Source of the DNA: an uncultured Eubacteriales bacterium
Lineage (GTDB): Bacteria > Bacillota > Clostridia > TANB77 > CAG-508
Assembly: GCA_949294555.1 (NCBI GenBank)
Contig: CASFHP010000011.1
Location: 1 to 40,636 of the forward strand
DNA length: 40,636 bases
Reading direction: 5' to 3'
Under the pieces are notes generated by a model. It was not told the origin of the DNA, made no database searches, and was given only the letters and a program-made list of their open reading frames with translations. Positions 8,115-15,856 of the stretch are shown here, one piece after another (within the stretch, counting starts at the first letter, position 1; each line of letters opens with the position of its first letter). The position numbers and the translations under genes are program-made.

Positions 8115-8969
8115 ATGTTAGAAATATTAGAAGATACAATCATAGATAGTGTAAGACTAATTCCATTTTTATTTCTTACTTATTTATTGATGGAATACAT
8201 AGAACATAAAACAAAAGAAAAAACAAAAGAAACAATTAAAAAATCTGGAAAATTTGGACCATTTTTTGGAGCATTATTAGGTATTGTTCCGCAATGTGGA
8301 TTTTCCGTTTCAGCAACCAATTTATATGCTGCAAGAGTGATTACCTTAGGAACATTAATTGCTGTATATTTATCTACATCAGATGAAATGTTACCAATCT
8401 TTTTATCAGAAGGTGTGGCTTTTGATGTTATTATTAAAATATTAGCTATTAAATTAGTTATTGGTATGGTTGCAGGTTTCTTGATTGACTTTGTTATACG
8501 TTTAAAAAATAAAGGAAAAGAAGAGAAAGAAAAAATCATTGATTTATGTGAAAAAGAACATTGCCATTGTGAACATGGTATTTGGAAATCTGCTTTAAAG
8601 CATACGGTCAATATTTTCATATTTATCTTTATTATTACATTGGTTATTAACATAGCGATTTATTTGATTGGAGAAGAAACAATTGCTTCATTTATGCTAG
8701 ATAGACCAATATTGGGACCAATCATTTCTGGATTAATCGGTCTTATTCCAAACTGTGCTTCATCAGTTATTATTACACAAATGTACTTAGAAAATATCAT
8801 TTCTGTTGGTACAATGATTGCTGGTTTATTAGTGGGAGCAGGTGTAGGACTTGCAGTATTATTTAGAACAAATAAAGGTGTTAAAGAAAATATTAAGATT
8901 ACAGTTCTTTTATATGGTATAGGTGTTGTATCTGGTATCATTTTAGAATTGATTGGCTTGACGATTTAA
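8115..8969 (+). CDS. ArsP_2-type putative heavy-metal/manganese exporter
   Basis: This multi-pass inner-membrane protein has 284 aa from the chosen start. It has two related halves, each with a hydrophobic cluster containing a P-x-C motif: GIVPQCGFS near residue 57 and GLIPNCASS near 213. This internal duplication is typical of the ArsP_2 / putative manganese-transporter family. A histidine/cysteine stretch between the halves (EKEHCHCEHG, about 150) is a likely metal-binding loop. The start at 8115 is preferred over the upstream in-frame start at 8082 because AAAGGAGG lies 5 bases before it. Substrate cannot be decided from sequence. Confidence 0.8.
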   Translation: MLEILEDTIIDSVRLIPFLFLTYLLMEYIEHKTKEKTKETIKKSGKFGPFFGALLGIVPQCGFSVSATNLYAARVITLGTLIAVYLSTSDEMLPIFLSEGVAFDVIIKILAIKLVIGMVAGFLIDFVIRLKNKGKEEKEKIIDLCEKEHCHCEHGIWKSALKHTVNIFIFIFIITLVINIAIYLIGEETIASFMLDRPILGPIISGLIGLIPNCASSVIITQMYLENIISVGTMIAGLLVGAGVGLAVLFRTNKGVKENIKITVLLYGIGVVSGIILELIGLTI

Positions 8970-9090
8970 TACATTAAAAAACGGATATGAAAGTAAATTG
9001 TTTTATGGTACAGAAATAAATTATATATATAAGATTTCGATACATAAAAAAATAAATTTAAATTAAGCATATTATAAAATTCGAACCAAA

Positions 9091-9134
9091 AAAGACTTAC
9101 TAAAAATCTTCTAAATAGATTATAGTAAGTCTTT
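9091..9134. terminator. Bidirectional terminator between exporter and virD4-like gene
   Basis: Perfect 12-base arms AAAGACTTACTA (9091-9102) and TAGTAAGTCTTT (9123-9134) are flanked by A and T runs. It serves the minus-strand virD4-like gene and perhaps the converging exporter gene. Confidence 0.75.
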
Positions 9135-9159
9135 AATTAGTTAAAGCTTAAACTTAATT

Positions 9160-11487
9160 TTATTTCTTTTCATTTCTTTTGAAATTAATCACAACTGCGT
9201 CATCATTATCAAAGAAATATTTAGAATCTGTGGTATCTGTTTGTACTGGGTTAATTTCATCTCTTTCATCTTTAAAATCAAGATTTTTTAAATCAAATTT
9301 CTTTTTAGAAGAAGTATCATCCTCAGTAGCAGTAGTAACACCATCAGAATATTTTCCAAAATCAAAAGTTTTGACTTTTTGTTTTTCTTTATACTTTGAA
9401 CTTAAATAATCAAATCTACCAGGTCCTACCATTAATTTTCCACCGATATCTTTTACTTTATAAGCACATTTTTTATCAGTAAGCATACCTTGTAATTTTC
9501 CTGGTGTAAAGTAGTCAACATATGCCCATTTTACATCGCCCATTTTATTTGTATATGACATTTTATCGGTGTCCAAATCAACTTTAAAAGTCCATTCTCT
9601 GTGTGAACCAAATTCTGCAACCCACCATTTTAGTTCATCTATTACGGCATTACCTGTAAATACTTTGTTTGAACAATTAGATAAAATGGTATTTCTATAA
9701 TTTTCTCTAGACTTTGGTGTTTCTAGTTGTGCCAAGTTTTGAGCAGAGATAATTGTTCCCACACGGTATTTTCTGTACATTGTAAAAATAGATTCAGTTG
9801 CTTTACAAATAAAATCAGGGAACTCATCAACATATAAGAAGTTAGGTACTCTTGAACTTTCACTACCAGGTCTTCTTAAAACTGCATTTTGCATTGATAT
9901 TAAGAAGAATAATCCAAAGGCTTGATGCGTTGATGAACCTAAATCTCCACGTCTAGTACAAACAAAAGTAATTTCGCCATTAGCAAGTGCTTCATCAAAA
10001 TTAATATTATTAAATCTGTTGCACAAGATAGATTTTACACCAGGTAATCTTAAAAGATTGTCTAATTGTGTGACAGCTGCATAAATATCTTTTTCGGTTT
10101 GCCCTCTAGCAGGACCATCCTTATAGAAACACTTTTTAAAATATGCAAGTTGTATACTGTATTTTTCTTTTAATTCTTCATCATGTGCTAAGATTTCACA
10201 CATTTTTTCGATTAATTCAAAATTTGTAAACATCTTAAGCATATCTTCCATGTTAGGAAGTGCCCCTTCATTCATTCTAGGGTACATTTCTTTTAAAAGA
10301 ATGGCTAAATTTTCAATTGCTTGGATGATGAAATCCTCTCTGTAAGCATCTTCAACTTCTTCATGAGCATTACTATACATAGCTTTTAAAGCAGAAGAAA
10401 TTGTAACAGCAATTTTTGTTGGATTATCATAAACAAAAGGATTTAATCCTACTGAATTTGGATTAGAAGGGTCAATCATGTTATACTTAAAGCCATAATT
10501 TTCACAAACTTGTGTCAGATGGTCAATTAATTCATAATCTGGGGACATGATTTCCAATCCTAGATTTCTATATACATTTTCTCCATTTAATGTTCCTAAA
10601 ATCATTTTTTTCATGTAACCATTAAAAACAGCTTCTTTACCATCATTAGGAGCTAACATTTCTAATTTAAAGTTTTCATTTAAGTAATCATTATCATAAG
10701 GTCTCTTTAAATGTGCAATACCTGTCTTTAAAGCAGTAAATCCCATTTCTTTAGAAACTTCTCTGAAAAAGTATTTTTTCTCAATATCTCTAGCAATCAT
10801 TGGTTCAAAAATTAAAGAAGTTTTTCCTGTTCCAGAACCACCACATACAAATAAAGATAAATACCTAGAAACCTCTGGAATAATAATGGTTTTACCATAA
10901 TCATCGTCTGTACATAAATATACTTCACAGGTATAGACACCTCTGTCTTTTTTCTTATCTGACAAATCAATACCTTTATAATCCCAAATAGAACGGATTT
11001 GGTCTAGGCTGTCATTAATTCCCATATATAACCATTTGAACAATGGGAATATAGTAACCAATGGTAAATATAATGAAATGCTGATAAAAGCAGGTTTCAC
11101 AATATCAGAAAAATCTGTAATCAGTTCAACATAGTTTGGAACAGATAATAGTAATAACCATGCTCCCATATTTAGCCATTGGGTAAACATCGATATGGCA
11201 ATAATATATAGCCCAATAATATAGATATAGAATATATAGACTTTTTTCATATTGGAGGTTGCAAATTCAGAATGTCCAGAAAACAAAAATGCAAATATTG
11301 GACAAGCTAAAGCCAATGTATATTGTATAGGTCCCCAATAAGAATAAGATACACCTGTAAATATCATAAGAAGCATTTCAACAATTCTATCTACGGCTAA
11401 ATATACAGTTAATAATGTTAAAACATAGGTAGCAAATGTGTTTCTACTTACATTTAATTTCTTTAAAAATTTATCGATTAGCTTCAT
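9160..11487 (-). CDS. VirD4/TraG-like type IV coupling ATPase, solitary
   Basis: The protein (775 aa) belongs to the VirD4-like coupling proteins, hexameric membrane ATPases that pass DNA-protein substrates to a type IV secretion channel. Four membrane helices lie in about 18-150. The Walker A motif is GGSGTGKT at 216-223 and the Walker B region reads NFLYVDEFPD near 580. The C-terminal 100 residues are charged and probably disordered. A possible promoter is TTGTTT/GATAAT at 11549-11554 and 11526-11531. AAAGGA precedes the ATG. Oddly, no relaxase or channel genes surround it; neighbours are housekeeping and sporulation-type genes, so it is not part of a recognisable conjugation module. It may be a relic or a repurposed DNA/protein pump. 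Confidence 0.85.
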   Translation of the reverse strand: MKLIDKFLKKLNVSRNTFATYVLTLLTVYLAVDRIVEMLLMIFTGVSYSYWGPIQYTLALACPIFAFLFSGHSEFATSNMKKVYIFYIYIIGLYIIAISMFTQWLNMGAWLLLLSVPNYVELITDFSDIVKPAFISISLYLPLVTIFPLFKWLYMGINDSLDQIRSIWDYKGIDLSDKKKDRGVYTCEVYLCTDDDYGKTIIIPEVSRYLSLFVCGGSGTGKTSLIFEPMIARDIEKKYFFREVSKEMGFTALKTGIAHLKRPYDNDYLNENFKLEMLAPNDGKEAVFNGYMKKMILGTLNGENVYRNLGLEIMSPDYELIDHLTQVCENYGFKYNMIDPSNPNSVGLNPFVYDNPTKIAVTISSALKAMYSNAHEEVEDAYREDFIIQAIENLAILLKEMYPRMNEGALPNMEDMLKMFTNFELIEKMCEILAHDEELKEKYSIQLAYFKKCFYKDGPARGQTEKDIYAAVTQLDNLLRLPGVKSILCNRFNNINFDEALANGEITFVCTRRGDLGSSTHQAFGLFFLISMQNAVLRRPGSESSRVPNFLYVDEFPDFICKATESIFTMYRKYRVGTIISAQNLAQLETPKSRENYRNTILSNCSNKVFTGNAVIDELKWWVAEFGSHREWTFKVDLDTDKMSYTNKMGDVKWAYVDYFTPGKLQGMLTDKKCAYKVKDIGGKLMVGPGRFDYLSSKYKEKQKVKTFDFGKYSDGVTTATEDDTSSKKKFDLKNLDFKDERDEINPVQTDTTDSKYFFDNDDAVVINFKRNEKK

Positions 11488-11525
11488 CTAAATTATCCTT
11501 TCAAAATGTAAACTCATACATATAT

Positions 11526-11554
11526 ATTATCCTACAAAATGGCTAAAAAAACAA
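11526..11554 (-). promoter_or_regulatory. Promoter for the virD4-like gene
   Basis: On the minus strand TTGTTT (11549-11554) and GATAAT (11526-11531) are 17 bases apart, about 40 bases upstream of the start codon. Confidence 0.45.
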
Positions 11555-11623
11555 GACTTTTAGGTAAAAAAAGTATAAAAAACAAGATAATTGAATATAC
11601 TATTATGGCAAGGGAGGAAAATT

Positions 11624-11908
11624 ATGTTAGATGGATACATGCAAGAGAGTGCGTTGGGAAATTTAGATGAGAGAGAAAAAGAAATAGAATTAATCAAAAA
11701 TATTATTCATACAAGAAGAGAATTAAAAAATGTGGATAAAAATTTTGAGTATGCACAAGATGATTTGGTAGATTATTATATTTATGAAATGAAGGCCAAT
11801 CAAGCAAAGTTAAACTATTTAATTAAGTTGGCAAAAATGAAGGGAATTACAGTAGACATGATTAATGATATAAAATTTACACTTTCGACTGATGAAGAAG
11901 TCGGATAG
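11624..11908 (+). CDS. yaaL: YaaL/DUF2508-family protein
   Basis: The protein has 94 aa from ATG 11624, chosen because GGGAGGAAAA lies just before it; an upstream in-frame start at 11591 has no ribosome site. It is predicted all-helical and acidic, with a heptad-like middle (about 18-70). Size, composition and its position directly before bofA match YaaL of Bacillus (DUF2508), whose function is unknown. I infer the assignment from synteny and character rather than from strict motifs. Confidence 0.7.
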   Translation: MLDGYMQESALGNLDEREKEIELIKNIIHTRRELKNVDKNFEYAQDDLVDYYIYEMKANQAKLNYLIKLAKMKGITVDMINDIKFTLSTDEEVG

Positions 11909-11977
11909 GTCTATTTGTCCAATTTTTAGCATAGTAATTAGTAAGAAAAATTTATGTGTTAAAAATTGGAGGGGAAA

Positions 11978-12238
11978 ATGGATTTAAATATCATTACATA
12001 TTTGGCTTGTATTTGTTTTATATTTATTATTGGTAGAATTTTTATTGTTCCAATTAAAAAAATTTTAAAGTTAATTATCAATTCCATATTTGGTGGGATT
12101 GTCATCTATGTTATTAATTTGATAGGGGCAAATTTTGGATTTCATATAGGATTAAATATTGTGAATAGCATTATCATAGGATTATTGGGATTGCCAGGTG
12201 CAGTTTGTTTAATTATTGTAAAATTATTAATAGGATAA
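11978..12238 (+). CDS. bofA: BofA-family membrane protein
   Basis: The protein (86 aa) has three hydrophobic stretches and the small Gly-rich C-terminus GLLGLPGAVCLIIVKLL that is characteristic of BofA. In Bacillus, BofA holds the SpoIVFB protease inactive in the forespore membrane until pro-sigma-K is to be cleaved. The start is ATG 11978, with GGAGGGG in front. It is co-transcribed with the YaaL-like gene, as in Bacillus. Its presence suggests the lineage has, or descends from ancestors with, endospore formation; BofA homologues also occur in clostridia of unknown sporulation status. Confidence 0.85.
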   Translation: MDLNIITYLACICFIFIIGRIFIVPIKKILKLIINSIFGGIVIYVINLIGANFGFHIGLNIVNSIIIGLLGLPGAVCLIIVKLLIG

Positions 12239-12300
12239 AATAGCGAGATAAAAATAGTTAAGAAGGTGCATAAGAAAATCGATAAAAAGCTACAAAAAAA

Positions 12301-12350
12301 GACAAAAAGGACCAGGTAAAGATACAAATTTTAACCTGGCCCTTTTTGTC
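12301..12350. terminator. Bidirectional terminator between bofA and glmS
   Basis: Arms 12301-12320 and 12330-12350 form a stem of about 20 pairs with minor mismatches (GACAAAAAGGACCAGGTAAA against its partner). A run of A lies before it and T-rich sequence after it, so it can stop transcription from both sides. The core CCAGGTT is shared with the long hairpin at 71-195. Confidence 0.8.
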
Positions 12351-12355
12351 TCATT

Positions 12356-14197
12356 TTATTCAACTGTAACAGATTTTGCAAGATTTCTTGGTTTATCAAC
12401 ATCTAATCCTTTTTCTTTTGAAATATAGTAAGCTAATAATTGTAGTGGTACAATTGATAATATTGGAGAAACAAATGGATTTGTTTCTGGAATTTCTAAT
12501 ACAATATCAAACATAGACTTATCAATTTTTTGGTTTGTAACAATAAATGTTTTAGCACCACGTGTAATAACTTCTTGAATATTGCTAACAGTTTTCTCTA
12601 CTAGTGTTGGTTCTGTCATAATTCCTATAACTGTTACGTCTTTTTCAATTAGTGCAATAGCACCATGTTTTAGTTCGCCTGCTGCATAACTTTCTGAATG
12701 AATATATGAGATTTCTTTTAATTTTAAAGAACCTTCTTTTGCTACAGTTTCATCAACACCTCTACCGATGAAGAAAATGTCTTTTTCTTGATAAACTTTT
12801 TTTGCAAAGTCTTTAATTTGATTTTCCAATTTTAAACATTCTTCAATTTGTCTAGGCAATTCTAAAATTTCTTTTTTTAGTTCATATAATTCCTCAGAAC
12901 TTTTTCCTAAAATTTCTGCAAAGTAAATAGCTAAAATAACCATTAAAACAACTTGTGATGTATAGGCTTTTGTAGAAGCAACAGCAATTTCTGGCCCAGC
13001 ATGTGTATAAATAGAATAATCTGCTTCTCTCGTAATAGAACTTCCTATAACATTTGATATGGCAAGTGTTTTCGCACCTTTTTGTTTTGATAATTTTAAT
13101 GCAGCAATTGTATCTGCGGTTTCTCCAGATTGAGAAATAAAGATACATAAGGTTTTGTCATCAATTAATGGGTCTCTATATCGAAATTCAGAAGCAATAT
13201 CTACCTCAGTTTGAATTCTACAAAGTTTTTCCATTACATTTTTACCAACTAAACCAGCATGCATAGCTGTACCGCAAGCAACAATATAAATTTTATTTAA
13301 ACCTGACAAATAATCTTTTGTAAAGTTTAATTCGTCAAATTCACATTTTGAATCTTCATTAAATTTGGCACCGATAGTTTCACGAATAGCAGTTGGTTGT
13401 TCATGAATTTCCTTTAACATGAAATCTTCATAACCATTCTTCTCACTGCTAGCAGCGTCCCATTCAATGCTTTGTGTTTTTTTATCAATCTTATTTAAAT
13501 CCTTATCATAAAATTCTGCAGAATCTCTTGATAAGAAAGCATATTCAAAATCATTTAAAAGATAGAAGTTTCTTGTAAATGAAAGAATAGCTGGAATGTC
13601 TGAAGAAATATAATTTTCATCAATTCCTTTTCCGATAACTAATGGACTATCTTTTCTAACAACAATCATATTATCTGGAAAGTCTTTACAAATGATTTCT
13701 AAAGCAAAACTTCCTTTTAAATCAGAACAAGCTTTTTTGACAGCTGTTAAGAATTTCATTTTTCCAGTTTCTTTGTTATCTTTTGTATAATAGTAATGGA
13801 TTAAATTTGGTATGATTTCTGTATCTGTATCAGAATAAAAAGTATATCCATTATCCATTAAAAATTTTCTTAATTCATTATAATTTTCAATAATACCATT
13901 ATGAACAACACTAAAGAATTTTGCATTATCTTGATGAGGGTGTGCATTTTCTTTAGATGGTTTTCCATGTGTTGCCCATCTAGTATGTGCAATACCAATT
14001 GTTCCTTTTAAATCATCAATTCCTTTTATATTATATAAATTTTTAACTCTTCCTTTATCTTTCATAACCACTAAGCCTTCTGGCTCAATTGTTGAGATAC
14101 CAGCAGAGTCATATCCTCTATATTCTAATCTTAAAAGCCCATTGATTAAAATAGGGCTTGCTTTTTGGTTTCCTATATAACCTACAATTCCACACAT
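12356..14197 (-). CDS. glmS: Glutamine-fructose-6-phosphate aminotransferase (isomerizing)
   Basis: It makes glucosamine-6-phosphate from fructose-6-phosphate and glutamine, the first step to UDP-GlcNAc and peptidoglycan. The protein is 613 aa from the true start MCGIVGYIG, where Cys2 becomes the N-terminal nucleophile after Met removal. The start is 14197 because GGAGG lies just upstream on the minus strand; the frame is open 12 codons further. Glutaminase motifs HTRWATHG and NGIIENY are visible, then two SIS domains (SGETADT, ASTKAYTSQ) and the C-terminal KPRNLAKSVTVE. Expression is controlled by the glmS ribozyme in its leader. Confidence 0.97.
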   Translation of the reverse strand: MCGIVGYIGNQKASPILINGLLRLEYRGYDSAGISTIEPEGLVVMKDKGRVKNLYNIKGIDDLKGTIGIAHTRWATHGKPSKENAHPHQDNAKFFSVVHNGIIENYNELRKFLMDNGYTFYSDTDTEIIPNLIHYYYTKDNKETGKMKFLTAVKKACSDLKGSFALEIICKDFPDNMIVVRKDSPLVIGKGIDENYISSDIPAILSFTRNFYLLNDFEYAFLSRDSAEFYDKDLNKIDKKTQSIEWDAASSEKNGYEDFMLKEIHEQPTAIRETIGAKFNEDSKCEFDELNFTKDYLSGLNKIYIVACGTAMHAGLVGKNVMEKLCRIQTEVDIASEFRYRDPLIDDKTLCIFISQSGETADTIAALKLSKQKGAKTLAISNVIGSSITREADYSIYTHAGPEIAVASTKAYTSQVVLMVILAIYFAEILGKSSEELYELKKEILELPRQIEECLKLENQIKDFAKKVYQEKDIFFIGRGVDETVAKEGSLKLKEISYIHSESYAAGELKHGAIALIEKDVTVIGIMTEPTLVEKTVSNIQEVITRGAKTFIVTNQKIDKSMFDIVLEIPETNPFVSPILSIVPLQLLAYYISKEKGLDVDKPRNLAKSVTVE

Positions 14198-14334
14198 AAT
14201 AAATCCTCCATTCTGATAATTTAATATATTCAAATGAATATATTAAATTTTTTTGCTAAATTTTAATAATATCTCTAGAAAATTAGAGATTGTTGGAATT
14301 AAAGGTATGCAAATAAAACCTATATGTATTAACC

Positions 14335-14466
14335 TTTGTTACAGCATCGCTACTGCTCTTTCATTAATACTCATGACCATAAGTGAAAGCCATCAGGGCA
14401 TCCGCCGAATTTTTCGATAACCCTGAACCTCGTCAACACTACCATTAAATAGTGTCCAGGCGCTAA
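14335..14466 (-). ncRNA. glmS ribozyme/riboswitch
   Basis: The minus strand carries the conserved glmS ribozyme core. AGCGCC follows the cleavage point (between 14464 and 14463). It is followed by GTTGACGAGG, then GGGTTATCGA and TTCGGCGGATGCCC, the pseudoknotted P2 core. A stem CTTTCA/TGAAAG represents the P3/P4 region. Glucosamine-6-phosphate is the cofactor for self-cleavage, which destabilises the glmS mRNA when product is plentiful. It lies about 140 bases before the glmS ribosome site. Confidence 0.95.
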
Positions 14467-14528
14467 CTATGAACTTCAAATTTCCTCCTTTCTCGAAAAC
14501 ATTTTTTGCATACTTCTAATTTACTGCT

Positions 14529-14560
14529 ATTATATTACACTAAAACAAAAAAATAAGCAA
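14529..14560 (-). promoter_or_regulatory. glmS promoter
   Basis: On the minus strand TTGCTT (14555-14560) precedes overlapping -10 candidates TAATAT (14532-14537, spacing 17) and TATAAT (14529-14534, spacing 20). It lies about 65 bases upstream of the ribozyme cleavage site. Confidence 0.6.
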
Positions 14561-14576
14561 GTCCTAATAAAAAAAT

Positions 14577-14605
14577 TTGAAAAATAGGAAATAAAGTGCT
14601 ATAAT
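14577..14605 (+). promoter_or_regulatory. Strong promoter of the large structured RNA
   Basis: TTGAAA (14577-14582) and TATAAT (14600-14605) are spaced by 17 bases, a near-consensus sigma-A promoter. It diverges from the glmS promoter; transcription should start near 14612. Confidence 0.8.
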
Positions 14606-14820
14606 ATACGTATGCAACAAAGGTTGCAGTACATTGAAAAACAGGTGCATGAGGCACCTCATATATAAACTGAGGCGTGTTTCAGCCTTGTTTTTCTTTG
14701 TACAAAAAAATAAAAGAATGCCCGGCCTTGAAAGTTAGGCAAGAATATATCATTTTAGCCAATGATATATTTGGGAACGAACGCCATCATAGAAATGATG
14801 GGTAGTAGGGAAGGAAAAAT

Positions 14821-14979
14821 ATGGCTGAAAAGAGAAGGAAAGAGGTCTCCACAGACCTCAACAAAGAAACTACTAACTCGATGCCTAAGGCATTGGGCAT
14901 CGATTCCTATGGCCATGAGCCTGTAAAAAAGCCAGAAACTCATGACCATGAATGGACAGGAGTGGACTCTTTTGAGTAG
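14821..14979 (+). CDS. Possible 52-aa ORF inside the structured RNA
   Basis: ATG 14821 to TAG 14977-14979 encodes a hydrophilic 52-aa peptide with a basic N-terminus (AEKRRKE) and an acidic, His-containing C-terminus (THDHEWTGVDSFE). A weak AGGGAAGG ribosome site lies 8 bases upstream. Several perfect hairpins lie inside the ORF, so the codons may be incidental to RNA structure. I recognise no family. Confidence 0.35.
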   Translation: MAEKRRKEVSTDLNKETTNSMPKALGIDSYGHEPVKKPETHDHEWTGVDSFE

Positions 14980-15080
14980 AAAGAGTCATTTCTGAACGCA
15001 AATTGGAAGAAAGATTGAAAAATCTTTCTTCCAAGCCACTTGCAAATGAACAAGTGGGCTTCGGTTTATGTATGAAAAAA

Positions 15081-15113
15081 GCAGGTTATCCTTATTTGGG
15101 TAGCCTGTTTTTA
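15081..15113 (+). terminator. Terminator of the structured RNA
   Basis: CAGGTTATCC (15082-15091) pairs with GGGTAGCCTG (15098-15107), two G-U pairs included, and is followed by TTTTT. It closes the transcript begun at 14612. Confidence 0.75.
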
Positions 15114-15143
15114 GGTAAAATTAAAACAAAATTTGCAAAAGGA

Positions 15144-15172
15144 TTGAAAATATAAGCAAACTCATATATAAT
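15144..15172 (+). promoter_or_regulatory. hpt promoter
   Basis: TTGAAA (15144-15149) and TATAAT (15167-15172) are spaced by 17 bases, about 60 bases before the hpt start codon. Confidence 0.8.
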
Positions 15173-15230
15173 ACAATTAACAAAAAGCGAAATATAAATA
15201 AATTGTACTTGAAAGGGGATTGAATAAAAG

Positions 15231-15749
15231 ATGAATGTACTAATTAATGAAACAAGAATTGAAAAAAGATTAGAAGAAATGGCAAAAGAAATAGACAAAG
15301 ATTACGAAGGAAAAGAAATTATCTTAATCGGAATTTTAAAAGGTTCAGTTGTATTTATGGTAGAACTAGCCAAAAAGTTAAAAACAAAAGTACAATTTGA
15401 ATTTATAGAAGTATCTAGTTATGAAGGAACAGAAAGCACAGGAAAAGTAAAAATTGTAAAAGACATCAAAAATAGTATCGAAGGAAAAGATGTATTAATT
15501 ATAGAAGACATAATTGATACGGGAACAACATTGGCATTTTTAAAAGATTATTTAATGCTTAAAAAGCCAAATAGTCTAAAGATTGCAACTTTACTTAGTA
15601 AACCATCTAGAAGAACAAAAGAATTAGATGTAGAATATATCGGATTTAGAATAGAAGATAAGTTTGTTGTGGGATATGGTTTAGATTATAACCAAAATTA
15701 TAGAAATTTACCATATATTGGCTATGTAGAAAGTGAACAGGATTTTTAA
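15231..15749 (+). CDS. hpt: Hypoxanthine phosphoribosyltransferase
   Basis: It salvages hypoxanthine (and usually guanine) with PRPP to IMP/GMP. The 172 aa are typical. The PRPP loop VLIIEDIIDTGTTL is at about 88-101, the flexible-loop SSYEGTESTGKV at about 62-73, and the purine-contact end DKFVVGYGLDYNQNYRNLPYIG near the C-terminus. GAAAGGGGATT before ATG 15231 is the ribosome site. It is monocistronic, between its own promoter and a terminator. In Bacillus hpt sits beside tilS and ftsH; neither is here. Confidence 0.95.
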   Translation: MNVLINETRIEKRLEEMAKEIDKDYEGKEIILIGILKGSVVFMVELAKKLKTKVQFEFIEVSSYEGTESTGKVKIVKDIKNSIEGKDVLIIEDIIDTGTTLAFLKDYLMLKKPNSLKIATLLSKPSRRTKELDVEYIGFRIEDKFVVGYGLDYNQNYRNLPYIGYVESEQDF

Positions 15750-15755
15750 GAATAG

Positions 15756-15790
15756 GGGGAGCTTAAAGAAAGAAGCTTTCCTTATTTATT
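15756..15790 (+). terminator. Terminator after hpt
   Basis: GGGGAGCTT (15756-15764) pairs with AAGCTTTCC (15773-15781) including two G-U pairs, followed by a T-rich stretch. Confidence 0.65.
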
Positions 15791-15819
15791 TGACTTTATG
15801 TAAAGCTACGTAGTATAAT
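15790..15819 (+). promoter_or_regulatory. Promoter for the 951-aa protein gene
   Basis: TTGACT (15790-15795) and TATAAT (15814-15819) are spaced by 18 bases, about 40 bases before ATG 15857. Confidence 0.7.
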
Positions 15820-15856
15820 ATAAAAATAGATAGATATATTTTTTTGGGAGGTAGCA

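Larger units (their letters stand above)
14612..15113 (+). ncRNA. Candidate large structured RNA of about 500 nt
   Basis: From a strong promoter to a terminator the region is nearly continuous hairpins and is richer in G and C than its surroundings. Stems include 14613-14628 (TGCAAC/GTTGCA), a closing stem 14629-14645 with 14686-14703 enclosing AGGTGC/GCACCT, 14745-14754 with 14761-14770 (10 perfect pairs), 14784-14790 with 14795-14801, 14842-14848 with 14853-14859, 14879-14885 with 14896-14902, 14965-14971 with 14981-14987, 15005-15016 with 15021-15032 (12 perfect pairs, GAAA loop), and 15033-15061. Size and ornateness recall the OLE/ROOL/GOLLD class, but I cannot match any known consensus. 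An embedded 52-codon ORF means a structured mRNA is the alternative. Confidence 0.6.

Noticed and set aside
14755-14949. 64-aa minus-strand ORF across the structured RNA
   Set aside because: No ribosome site of quality, and it runs antisense to a region with a strong plus-strand promoter, hairpins and terminator.
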